Shown here one piece after another: positions 9,201-16,042 of a stretch of DNA of 36,403 nt (position 1 is its first letter; each line of letters starts with the position of its first letter). Source of the DNA: CAYSPT01 sp964432985 (GTDB taxonomy: Bacteria; Muiribacteriota; CAYSPT01); contig CAYSPT010000051.1 in NCBI GenBank assembly GCA_964432985.1, forward strand, positions 1 to 36,403. The letters are read 5' to 3'. Made by a program: the position numbers and the translations under genes. The notes beneath the pieces were generated by a model. The model searched no databases. It was not told the origin of the DNA and saw only the letters and a list, made by a program, of their open reading frames with translations.

Positions 9201-11352
9201 TGGAATGCGCGTAGGCCAGACCGTCGCAAATCTTCAGAAATGTCCCCAGGGTGTCCGTGAGCCTGCGGGGATCCACCGAGGCCGGTTCTTCCCTGTCCTG
9301 CTTGACCATTTCCGCCAGGGACGATCCCTTGACCATCTTCATGGTGAAGTACACCCGGCCCTGGACATCGGTACCCAGCTCGTGCACTGGGCATATGTGG
9401 GGATGCTCGAGCTGCCCCTGAACCTGGACCTCCTCGATAAACCGCTCGATGGACTCTTTCGGGGCGCCTGAACCTCCGGAAATAACCTTCATGGCTACCT
9501 GGCGGCGGATATCGGTGTCGAGAGCATTCAGAATGATCCCCATTCCTCCGCGGCCCACTTCACCGGCTACGACATACTTTTGCTCGCTTACCTGCCGCTG
9601 CGGCCGTCCCACCAGCGTCTGCCGCGAAGAAGAACGCGAAGAAGAAATTGACCGGCGCGTGTCTTTCAGATCCACTTCAGCTTTGACGTCCAGCTCCGAG
9701 CGCAACGACGCCAGCACGGATTTCTGCCAGGCCGGAGCCTCGATGTCCGGGGTCAACTGGATCATTGACCCGTCATCGAAGGCCACAAAGGAATCAGTAG
9801 TGGCCAGATGCTCACTTTTGATGGCGAGTTTTTCCACCATGGATTCCGCAGCGGCATTACCTCGATCTTTCAGCATTCCCAGCGATGAGACCGCCTTTTC
9901 CGAGACACGCACGTCCCCGTCCCGGGACAGATCCCCCAGTACCTCCACGGCTTCTTCCGAGGCAATCTCCAGGCAGGCGTAAGCAGCGCTGGCCTTCATC
10001 CTCACATCCATCTCACCGGCCATGTCTTTAAGGGTCTCGATCGCTTTCTTCGGATACGCTTCCTTGAGAGATACAACCGCGTTGGCCCTAACCCGGTTGT
10101 TGTGATCATCGAGAAACGGGACCAGGCGCCCAAGGTTCTCCTTTTTATCAAGCACTCCAACGGTTTCTACCGCGTTGGCCCTGACCCGCGGATCCTTGTC
10201 TGAAAGATAGGGGATGGCCGCTTCGACGTCCTCACCCGAGCCCAGTTCACCCAGAGCACGGATAATAGTAGCTTTGACGTAATTATCCTTTTCACGTTCC
10301 AGGACCTCTTTCAGGGTCGGCAATACTCTGGAATCTCCCGACCTGACCAGCTCTTTAACCGCTTCAAGCCTCACCTGGAAATCCTTGTGGTCCAGCTTTC
10401 TGACCGGCTGCTCCTCCGACACCAGCGAGAAGTAATCGCTCAGGCCTTCCTGGTCGTCAGCAAAGATCCTGTCAAGCGCTTCCCGGGCCCGTGAATTGCC
10501 TTTACCAGCCAGCTCTTCGATACCTTTAACTGCTTTGAGACGCACCGTTTTCTTTTTGTCCTGGCTGGCTTTTATCAGGTGAGGGAGCGCGAGCTCGGAA
10601 TCAAGGCGGGACAGGGCGAACGCAGCGGCATCACGCTTGTTAACACTGCGTGATTCAAGCATTTGCGACAGCCGGTCCACCACGGTCATAACACCGAACT
10701 CCTTCAGGGCAACGGCAGCGTTGGCGGCCACCCGGTGATCATCGTCCTGGAGAAGAGACACGATAAGGCGGATCAGGTCTTCATCTCCAGTCATTGAGGC
10801 GGCTTCCACCGCATTTGCCCGCAAACGATGATCCTCTGATTTCAGAGCGTTCTTGATAAGAGGACTGGCTTTTTTTCCGCCGACTATGGCCAGGCCCTGG
10901 ATCATTTCCGACTTCAAAGCCGGTTCGGATTCCTGGATATACGACACCTGCAGGATAGAAAAGAGCCCGGGATCGTTGAGACGAACACCAAGCTTGAAAC
11001 CCCTCCGCCGGTCTGCGGCTTCGGCAGACGAGACCAGGGATTTCACCTGCTCTCTAACAGCCTCCGGAGAGAAAGAATCAGAGACTGCCGCGCTGGGTAG
11101 TCCGGGAAGGGTGGCGGTTTGCGTGAGCGCATCGTGCGTGAGCACATCCTGCTTCAGCGCCCGGTCCTTTATCACCTTCAGCCCCTTGCGGGCCAGGTAT
11201 CGGATCTGAGCGCTTTCATCATGCCCGGCCATCCGCTGAAGGTGCGGGATAACCCTTATATCATCGAACTTGACCAGGCTGATGACGGCTTGAATCCGCT
11301 TGATCTCGTGCGGGCTCTCCAGGCCGGACACGATGCTTTCAAGGGTTTCCAT
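6262..11352 (-). CDS. HEAT-repeat / Ser-Thr kinase / TM / 14-blade WD40 protein (paralogue A)
   Basis: 1696 aa. Order: E-Z type HEAT repeats at ~1-500 (recurring VRANAV helices); a linker with TDSFVAFDDGS at ~519; a PknB-like kinase at ~590-860 with glycine loop GEVGRGGMG, lysine in VAMKV, HRDLKPGN near 720, VMDWGLA in place of DFG, and GTPAYMPPEQ; one TM helix at ~906-929; a charged coiled coil at ~930-1000; a TPR-like bridge ending YPYIDLRIWK; and 14 WD40 blades from ~1054 to the end (two seven-blade propellers). All visible catalytic residues are present, so it should be active. The TM implies a cytoplasmic kinase and periplasmic propellers. ATG 11352 starts 10 nt after the methyltransferase stop, with AGGTAGG spanning the stop, so the two are co-transcribed. 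The ligand and substrate are unknown. Confidence 0.92.
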   Translation of the reverse strand: METLESIVSGLESPHEIKRIQAVISLVKFDDIRVIPHLQRMAGHDESAQIRYLARKGLKVIKDRALKQDVLTHDALTQTATLPGLPSAAVSDSFSPEAVREQVKSLVSSAEAADRRRGFKLGVRLNDPGLFSILQVSYIQESEPALKSEMIQGLAIVGGKKASPLIKNALKSEDHRLRANAVEAASMTGDEDLIRLIVSLLQDDDHRVAANAAVALKEFGVMTVVDRLSQMLESRSVNKRDAAAFALSRLDSELALPHLIKASQDKKKTVRLKAVKGIEELAGKGNSRAREALDRIFADDQEGLSDYFSLVSEEQPVRKLDHKDFQVRLEAVKELVRSGDSRVLPTLKEVLEREKDNYVKATIIRALGELGSGEDVEAAIPYLSDKDPRVRANAVETVGVLDKKENLGRLVPFLDDHNNRVRANAVVSLKEAYPKKAIETLKDMAGEMDVRMKASAAYACLEIASEEAVEVLGDLSRDGDVRVSEKAVSSLGMLKDRGNAAAESMVEKLAIKSEHLATTDSFVAFDDGSMIQLTPDIEAPAWQKSVLASLRSELDVKAEVDLKDTRRSISSSRSSSRQTLVGRPQRQVSEQKYVVAGEVGRGGMGIILNALDTDIRRQVAMKVISGGSGAPKESIERFIEEVQVQGQLEHPHICPVHELGTDVQGRVYFTMKMVKGSSLAEMVKQDREEPASVDPRRLTDTLGTFLKICDGLAYAHSKGVIHRDLKPGNIMVGDFGEVYVMDWGLARIMGHTDGRKEGLVITDRAEDRDTMKTMSGSVVGTPAYMPPEQARGLVDEMDERSDIYSLGALLYELLTVVPPFTGRNPWDILERVCGEDPVPPSEKAPGREIPPELDAVVLKCMAKDREDRYQSVQELKDEIALFLAGRPIGAMEYNLWQVFHKWVDRNRVLASSIMAILLVIITSVAVSHVRIRLQMEIAQDERDKAEGARALAEEQRQIALDNEQAAKEAQAEEQRQRTIAEFRERDANEKLVDSLIHRGKFLEENRMLSQAMADYTEAKRIIVESDLDCYPYIDLRIWKIKHGSPGYYEVFSTLKKHHSAVTSLDFNPDGTLLVSGSDDNKVLLWDWEKGSPQKEVSVPREIGLFHTDVRGVACSPDGGLVAAVSEDKTVRLWEPESNETTILGRHGAEAYCLAFRPDGKFLATGGRDNMVRLWSLKSRQPVGDLIDEKLRNLPKDACESSHQRSVWAVVFHPDGRHLASGSVDKKVKVWDLSIGNVGSVIQEFGDHGDDICSLAFSPDGKWLASGSKDATVRYRQWQNPDWEEHLVVFKGHGDAVNALAFRPDGNALFSGSNDATVRVWDTKHGRGLSILREHQDEVLALAVSPDGTVLASGSEDDTVKLWRSSHKVDTLHTHFLKITQAVFSPDGSLMAYGTEQEIPCSINLLETGTGKYVGSLMWHNKGVLSVAFSPDGRLLASGGKDDLVKLWDVKRRTCLATFDDHAADRSNVNAVVFSPDGSVFVSGSDDKTIRFYSTKEKKRIAVVTDTEGCVESLAFSRDGSTLVAGVKDGCLRFWDMATRKRSGKIAAHDNRIACVVFSPDGKLLASGSFDNTIKLWSVKSKKCLGIMRGHLGKVYSVSFHPDGNLLASGSVDKTIKMWDIAEVRARYSEMEKGKNSGVAEDSSAALELSPLITFYDHNDRVTTVAFSPDGGTLVSGSFDFTLKTWKFGDAVKPLRQ

Positions 11353-11362
11353 TACCGTTTAC

Positions 11363-12481
11363 CTACCTTGCTTTCCGTTTCGACACCAGCGAGAAAAACC
11401 TGTCCTGCTTATACACCGTTTCCACCTTCATCCCGGGAAGCAGCGACGAGTAGTCTGTTCGTTCCCCGCCGGGTATGGCAAGGAAACGTTCCGGTCTTTT
11501 ACTGATAACCAGGCCGTCCCGGCTAATATAAAAGAATGGGAAGGGGCAATCCAGCTTGCCGCCGCATCCGCGGCACTGGCCGAAGTTGAGACGGCGGGTC
11601 ATCAGCATGTCCTCCAGTTCGGGTTCATACCCCAGGTTGACAACCGTACAGTAATTGATGATGGTCACCTTGCTGCACCGGGGGCAGCTGACGCGTCGTT
11701 TTCCCCACTTATCCCCCTTGACCAGGGCGAAGGTGGCAATTGAAAACTCGATTGCTTCCAGCTCCTGCGGCGATATCATCTGCTTCTTGTACCGCCGCTT
11801 AAGCAGCTCACCGATGGTCTTGTGCGGCTTGAACGGGACCGATTCCACCAGGTCGAAATAGGAAAATCCTGCTTCTTCACCCCACCGCTGGTAGTTTTCC
11901 ATACCGGCCAGTCCCCCGTACAGGAAAATCCCGCCGCTGCGCTCGTACTCTTCCTGGAAAAATTTCGGTATTTTTCCCGACACTATCGGATCGCAAATCA
12001 AGACCGTTCCCCCATCTTTGACCACCCGGAAAAGCTCCCGAAGCACCTGCAGCCGGTCTCGTGCCAGGTGGACGACGGCGTGGGAATAGACGGCGTCAAA
12101 AAATCCGTTGATGAACGGCAGATCCTTGATATTGGCCCGCACCAGCGAGGGCTGAAATCCGTACTTCTGAAGTGCGATCCGTCCCTTGTGAAGCAGGTCG
12201 TGGCTCAGGTCGGCTCCCCAGTAATGGTGGTGCTGGTATTTCAGGTTGAGATAGTACAGGTCGAACCCGCCGCCGCAGCCGGCGTCCAGGATGTTCAGCG
12301 GCCTTTCCTCGGGGAACGCTTCGTGCCGCAGTGGGTGCCAGAGCCCCTGGGAAAGCTGTCTAAGCTCAGGGGGAATCAGAGTGAACATCGGATCGAACCG
12401 GTATCCCGACAGGGATTTTTCCTCACTGCCGAGAGCTTCTTTGCGATAAAGCTCGATGATGTTTGTTTCAAAACGGTCCAT
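11363..12481 (-). CDS. SAM methyltransferase fused to a C-terminal CpXC zinc-binding domain
   Basis: 372 aa from ATG 12481. A TTG at 12511 would add ten residues and has no better ribosome site. Motif I is ILDAGCGGGFDLYYL, followed by GADLSHDLLHKG. A histidine-rich middle (SHAVVHLARDRLQVLRELFRVVKDGG) is of Methyltransf_11 type and recalls arsenite methyltransferase-like enzymes. Residues from ~270 form a CpXC-type zinc ribbon with CPRC, then CRGCGG, then a CPFPFFY segment. This family is usually found as small stand-alone proteins, so the fusion is notable. The next gene on the same transcript is the HEAT-kinase-WD40 protein. The methylation substrate is unknown, and the zinc ribbon could recruit protein or RNA. 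Confidence 0.85.
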   Translation of the reverse strand: MDRFETNIIELYRKEALGSEEKSLSGYRFDPMFTLIPPELRQLSQGLWHPLRHEAFPEERPLNILDAGCGGGFDLYYLNLKYQHHHYWGADLSHDLLHKGRIALQKYGFQPSLVRANIKDLPFINGFFDAVYSHAVVHLARDRLQVLRELFRVVKDGGTVLICDPIVSGKIPKFFQEEYERSGGIFLYGGLAGMENYQRWGEEAGFSYFDLVESVPFKPHKTIGELLKRRYKKQMISPQELEAIEFSIATFALVKGDKWGKRRVSCPRCSKVTIINYCTVVNLGYEPELEDMLMTRRLNFGQCRGCGGKLDCPFPFFYISRDGLVISKRPERFLAIPGGERTDYSSLLPGMKVETVYKQDRFFSLVSKRKAR

Positions 12482-12532
12482 CGGGTGCCGATTATTCCCA
12501 TCTGATTCCAAAATGAAGTCTGTTTAAATTAC

Positions 12533-12556
12533 AGACCGGTCCTAACGTGCCGGTCT
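12533..12556. promoter_or_regulatory. Inverted repeat at the start of the methyltransferase-kinase transcript
   Basis: AGACCGG-N10-CCGGTCT, a perfect seven-base inverted repeat. It lies directly next to the -10 of the minus-strand promoter and covers the predicted start site near 12552. It could be a repressor operator or the first hairpin of the mRNA. Nothing in the window identifies a cognate regulator. Confidence 0.4.
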
Positions 12557-12558
12557 TC

Positions 12559-12588
12559 AGTATAACCTTCTAGCGTTAATAGAGTCAA
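12559..12588 (-). promoter_or_regulatory. Sigma70-type promoter for the methyltransferase-kinase operon
   Basis: On the minus strand, TTGACT (12588-12583) and TATACT (12564-12559) are separated by 18 nt, each five of six to consensus. Transcription would begin near 12552, about 70 nt before the ATG at 12481. Confidence 0.6.
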
Positions 12589-12814
12589 AATCTTGTATAA
12601 TTCACTTCCTGATCTGAATTTCAAGCTATTTAGATAAAAAAATATAATAGTATGATAATGTCCATGCAAAGTATGCTTTGTGATAAATATTGCTTATGGT
12701 GTATATCATTATAAAGAAGGGCTTAATTTTTAGAAAGTATCTTTGTCCCTTTGTGTAACATTACCGGGCACACAGGTCTATACAGTGATGAAACCGCGAA
12801 CATGTAACCAGTTG

Positions 12815-12843
12815 TTGCGGCGCCAGGATATTCCTGGTATACT
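12815..12843 (+). promoter_or_regulatory. Promoter of the ABC-F gene and its leader
   Basis: TTGCGG (12815-12820), a 17-nt spacer, then TATACT (12838-12843) preceded by TGG, an extended -10 element. The start would be near 12850, about 9 nt before the leader ORF's ribosome site. Confidence 0.6.
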
Positions 12844-12872
12844 TTTTTCAGTACCAGCAAGGAGTGGAAACG

Positions 12873-12914
12873 ATGAGGATCAACACGATCGGCCGGGACA
12901 CACAGTCCCTGTAG
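12873..12914 (+). CDS. Leader peptide upstream of the ABC-F gene
   Basis: A 13-codon ORF, MRINTIGRDTQSL, with a strong AAGGAG ribosome site (12859-12864) 8 nt before its ATG. Its 3' part contains a GGGAC-ACACA-GTCCC hairpin (12895-12909). The ORF ends 5 nt before the 5' arm of the predicted antiterminator. This position and size are what is known for ribosome-controlled attenuators of antibiotic-resistance ABC-F and erm genes, where a drug-stalled ribosome on the leader selects the antiterminator. The leader function is inferred from layout, not from similarity to a known peptide. Confidence 0.65.
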   Translation: MRINTIGRDTQSL

Positions 12915-12919
12915 CCGTT

Positions 12920-12976
12920 CTGGTTGTCTTCTCGTCTCTTCTTCAGTAAGTAATCCAACCGACGATGGACAGCCAG
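12920..12976 (+). promoter_or_regulatory. Antiterminator pairing of the ABC-F leader
   Basis: CTGGTTGTC (12920-12928) can pair over nine bases with GACAGCCAG (12968-12976), with one G-U pair. The 3' strand includes six of the eight bases of the 5' arm of the terminator at 12971-12996, so the two structures exclude each other. An upstream TAACCAG (12805-12811) could pair with the same strand, but it lies before the predicted transcript start and so would matter only in longer transcripts. Confidence 0.55.
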
Positions 12977-12996
12977 GCGGCATGCCTGGCTTTTTT
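12971..12996 (+). terminator. Intrinsic terminator in the ABC-F leader
   Basis: A perfect eight-pair stem, AGCCAGGC with GCCTGGCT (loop GGCAT), followed by six T (12991-12996). It lies 167 nt before the ABC-F start and after the leader ORF. A terminator between a promoter and its gene indicates transcription attenuation. Confidence 0.85.
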
Positions 12997-13162
12997 CATT
13001 GTTATCACTTTTTCCTTTCCCAATCGATCCGATAATTATGAACTCCAGCCAGACAGGTCAGGACCAGCCAATTATTACCCGGAGAATACCGTTGTTTTCC
13101 TGATTGTGCGAAGAACCCACAGTATTTTCCGGATCTATCCACAAGGAAAGGAGGTGATTTTT

Positions 13163-14791
13163 ATGTTGTACTTCCATCTGCAACATCTTGATTTTCAGTA
13201 TGAACAACAGGATAGCCCGCTTCTGAAAGATGTATCCGTTTCTCTGGATTCATCTCAGCGTATCGGACTTATCGGGAAGAATGGCTGCGGTAAAACCACC
13301 CTGATCAGACTGATTCGGGGTGAGTTGTCTCCAACCGGTGGCACGATCTATCTCAAAGAGAGGCTGAAGATCGGTTACCTGCCCCAGCAGACACCGCTTT
13401 ACCGGGAGGCTGCCGTAGAAGAATACCTCTGGTCGGCCAAACCGCATCTTGAGGATGTGCAGCGCAGGATGAACCGTTATTTTAACGGTCTGACTGATGA
13501 TTACACATCCGTGACCGAGTATCAGGAGGCCGGTGGCTACCGGTTCGAAGTGACAGTGGAACAGGTAATCAGCCGTTTTGGTTTCGCGAGGGAATTCCTC
13601 CGGACGTCCCTGACCGCTCTGAGCAGCGGAGAGCGGAGTCGAATCGGGCTGGCACGGGTACTGCTGACGGAGCCGGACCTGCTGATCCTGGATGAGCCAA
13701 CCAATCACCTGGACCTGGACGCTCTCCAGTGGCTGGAAAGTTTCATGTCGGAGTGCTCACTGCCCTTTGTGGTTATCAGCCACGACCGGCACTTTCTAGA
13801 CACGTGCTGCACCTCCATATGGGAAATCGAGAAAGGAGAACTCACCACCTATTCCGGTAACTACTCCTGGTACCGGGATTACAAAAACAAAGAAAAGGAA
13901 AGGATGATGGCAGAGTATGAAAAGCAAACAAAAAAAATCAGGCAGCTCAAAGCGGCAGCAGCCAAACGGAAAGGCTGGGCATTATCTCACCAGCCTCAGA
14001 CAGGACCGAACGGATACGCCCCGGTCTTCGAAAGCATACATAATGAAGCCAAGCAGGCGATGGTGCAAGCCAAATCAATCGAAAAAAGGATCGAGCTTGC
14101 AGTGCAGCGGGAGGAGGCAAAGAAACCGGTAATCGAGAAAAAACGGAAGATTTCCTTTGAAGAAAGTGTCCTGAGAAACAGGATAATCTTAACGGTGGAC
14201 AACCTGGGGAAGGACTATGACGGATGTGAGATCTTCCGTAATCTGTCCTTTTACGTTCCTAACGGAGCCAGGCTGGCCGTAACAGGTAAAAACGGCTGCG
14301 GGAAAACCACTCTCCTGGATATCATAACCGGACGGTCGGCCGATTATGCAGGTTCCTACCGGTGGGTACCGCAGGCAGCGGTCGGGTACTTCTCACAGGA
14401 ACATGAAACGCTCGATCTGGCACGATCGGTGCTCGATAATATGCCGGGTGGCGGAAGAGGCGATCAAACCAGGACGAGGAGTCTCCTGGGGAGCCTGAAT
14501 ATCCGGGGAGAGACAGTGTTCAGAAAGCTTACGGAATTGAGCCTCGGTCAGCGAAGCAAGGCGGCTGTGGCCGCATTGATACTTTCCGAAGCCAATGTGC
14601 TGGTGCTGGACGAACCGACCAACCACCTGGAAATTTCCGCCCGGGAAGCTATCGAGGAAGCGTTGCTGGAGTATACCGGTACGGTGATATTCGTATCGCA
14701 CGACCGCTACTTCACCAGTAACCTGGCCACCTGTGTGCTCGACATGGAAACCGGGATATTCCGGGAAACCAGCCCGGGAGGAATCGTTTGA
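13163..14791 (+). CDS. ABC-F family ATPase, probable ribosome-protection (antibiotic resistance) type
   Basis: 542 aa. ATG 13163 is set by a near-perfect AAGGAGGTGA ribosome site. An in-frame start at 12965 lies inside the leader terminator and is rejected. There are two ABC domains and no TM segment, as in ABC-F. Domain 1 has Walker A GKNGCGKTT, signature LSSGERSRIGLA and Walker B LLILDEPTNHLD. Domain 2 has GKNGCGKTT, LSLGQRSKAA and VLVLDEPTNHLE, with H-switch segments ISHDRHF and VSHDRYF. The charged interdomain linker (~250-320: AAAAKRKGW to IEKRIELA) is the region that reaches the ribosomal E/P site in this family. The length matches VmlR- and Vga-like proteins, and the attenuator upstream also points to a drug-inducible ribosome-protection factor. 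A housekeeping translation factor (EttA/Uup-like) is less likely. Confidence 0.88.
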   Translation: MLYFHLQHLDFQYEQQDSPLLKDVSVSLDSSQRIGLIGKNGCGKTTLIRLIRGELSPTGGTIYLKERLKIGYLPQQTPLYREAAVEEYLWSAKPHLEDVQRRMNRYFNGLTDDYTSVTEYQEAGGYRFEVTVEQVISRFGFAREFLRTSLTALSSGERSRIGLARVLLTEPDLLILDEPTNHLDLDALQWLESFMSECSLPFVVISHDRHFLDTCCTSIWEIEKGELTTYSGNYSWYRDYKNKEKERMMAEYEKQTKKIRQLKAAAAKRKGWALSHQPQTGPNGYAPVFESIHNEAKQAMVQAKSIEKRIELAVQREEAKKPVIEKKRKISFEESVLRNRIILTVDNLGKDYDGCEIFRNLSFYVPNGARLAVTGKNGCGKTTLLDIITGRSADYAGSYRWVPQAAVGYFSQEHETLDLARSVLDNMPGGGRGDQTRTRSLLGSLNIRGETVFRKLTELSLGQRSKAAVAALILSEANVLVLDEPTNHLEISAREAIEEALLEYTGTVIFVSHDRYFTSNLATCVLDMETGIFRETSPGGIV

Positions 14792-14903
14792 TATGTCCAA
14801 CCACTGATAGGTCATTGTAGCTAGACGTACCCGGAAAACTCAGGTTGAGTCAACACTCTTATCTGCGAGCATGGAAAGGAGATGGGACCATGAGGAAGTA
14901 AAC

Positions 14904-14975
14904 TGGCGCAGTTTCTGCGCCACGCAAATTCCTGCGCCACGCAAATTCCTGCGCCACGCAGTTCCTGCGCCACAC
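14904..14975. repeat. 17-bp tandem repeats with a leading hairpin, between convergent genes
   Basis: Units CTGCGCCACGCAAATTC start at 14915 and 14932, followed by a 16-bp variant at 14949 and a partial unit at 14965. Just before them TGGCGCAG (14904-14911) forms a perfect eight-pair stem with CTGCGCCA of the first unit around a TTT loop. The same arm could pair with any later unit. It lies between the ends of the ABC-F gene and the S41-like gene and may act as a bidirectional transcription stop, but there is no T-tract. Confidence 0.75.
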
Positions 14976-14988
14976 GGTGTCCGCACCA

Positions 14989-15975
14989 TTACAGAAGCAT
15001 CGCAGCTTTTTCAATGATAGATTCAAGCTCTTCTTCGGACAGCAGTTCCGTATCCTTGCATTGGAAAGAATACTCCACGTCCGGGATCACTCCCCTGCCC
15101 TCAAGCTGGACTCCGCCGGCACTGATCAGTTCGGCAAACGGCAGCAGCAAACTGTAGCCGTCACCGCAGTCAAAATCATCACGGGCAGCCACAACCGCCC
15201 CGGCCGAGGCACGCCCCACAACCACAGCCCGGCCGTTCTCCTTGAGAGCCTGCACGAAAACCTCACCGCATGAGTAGTTACGTTCATCTGACAGGATTAT
15301 GATGCCCGAAGATGACAGAAAATCGAGCTTCAGCGAAGTCCGCCACTCCACCAGGCAGTGAGTGGCCACGATGGGAATATCAAGCGCACCTCCATGGTTC
15401 AGTTCTTCCGGTTGAGGATAAACTACCACGTAATCAGTTTCATCTTCCCAGCCGGCAAGCCTGGAGCGGCAAAATGGCTTGTCCGCCCCGATGAGAAGAC
15501 CGAGCACCTCACCCGCGGCGGATATGGAGCCACCGCTTTGAAGCCGGACATCAAGAATTATCCTTCTCGTTTCATCGCAGGTCCTCAACAATTCCAAAAC
15601 AGGGGCAAATCCGAACAGGGGGATTTGAAACGTGGGCAGCTTTACGTACAGATAATCGGTAGTACACATATGCTTCAGGCGAAGCGCATCGGGAATATCG
15701 ATGCCCGACTCCTGCTGCTCAATATACCGTGATTTTTCAGGCGTGATGAACTCTGTGTGACTCAGTTTCAACTCTTTTCCCACCAGATCCTCCATAACCT
15801 GGTGGAACGACGTCTCACCACCGGTCAACTTCCTTACTTTCTTCTGGTAGTCCCTTCTGATGCCCGGCCACGGCCCCCTGACAAAGTCCCGATCGATGTA
15901 AGATTGTTCGATATGTGCCACAGCCCTGTTAAAAATTTCCCCGTACCTGTGTACCGGGATCTGATTATCAGACAT
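14989..15975 (-). CDS. S41 family peptidase-like protein, cytoplasmic
   Basis: 328 aa without signal peptide. The C-terminal half has the S41 (tail-specific/IRBP-like) core: LPTFQIP, a strand-rich RIILDVRLQSGG, and the nucleophile region NYSCGEVFVQAL with Ser at 235. The Lys that forms the dyad in CtpA/Tsp enzymes (25 residues after Ser) is Ala here (VVGRASAGA), so any activity would need the IRBP/tricorn-type arrangement. The end ELISAGGVQLEGRGVIPDVEY is typical of S41. No PDZ domain is seen. It starts 67 nt after the secreted S41 gene on the same strand, so the two are probably co-transcribed. It could also be an inactive relative. Confidence 0.82.
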   Translation of the reverse strand: MSDNQIPVHRYGEIFNRAVAHIEQSYIDRDFVRGPWPGIRRDYQKKVRKLTGGETSFHQVMEDLVGKELKLSHTEFITPEKSRYIEQQESGIDIPDALRLKHMCTTDYLYVKLPTFQIPLFGFAPVLELLRTCDETRRIILDVRLQSGGSISAAGEVLGLLIGADKPFCRSRLAGWEDETDYVVVYPQPEELNHGGALDIPIVATHCLVEWRTSLKLDFLSSSGIIILSDERNYSCGEVFVQALKENGRAVVVGRASAGAVVAARDDFDCGDGYSLLLPFAELISAGGVQLEGRGVIPDVEYSFQCKDTELLSEEELESIIEKAAMLL

Positions 15976-16042
15976 TCGATTTTTCCTTACCTTTCTGCTT
16001 CTCCCACCCGGTTAATTTAGCAGAATCCCCGAGCGTATTAGG

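Noticed and set aside
12658..12714. Cysteine-containing small ORF MSMQSMLCDKYCLWCISL
   Set aside because: No ribosome site. It lies in an AT-rich divergent promoter region, so it is probably chance, although a TATAAT at 12643-12648 precedes it.
12965..13162. Longer ABC-F start at 12965
   Set aside because: The extra 66 codons lie across the leader terminator and have no ribosome site. The AAGGAGGTGA before 13163 decides the start.
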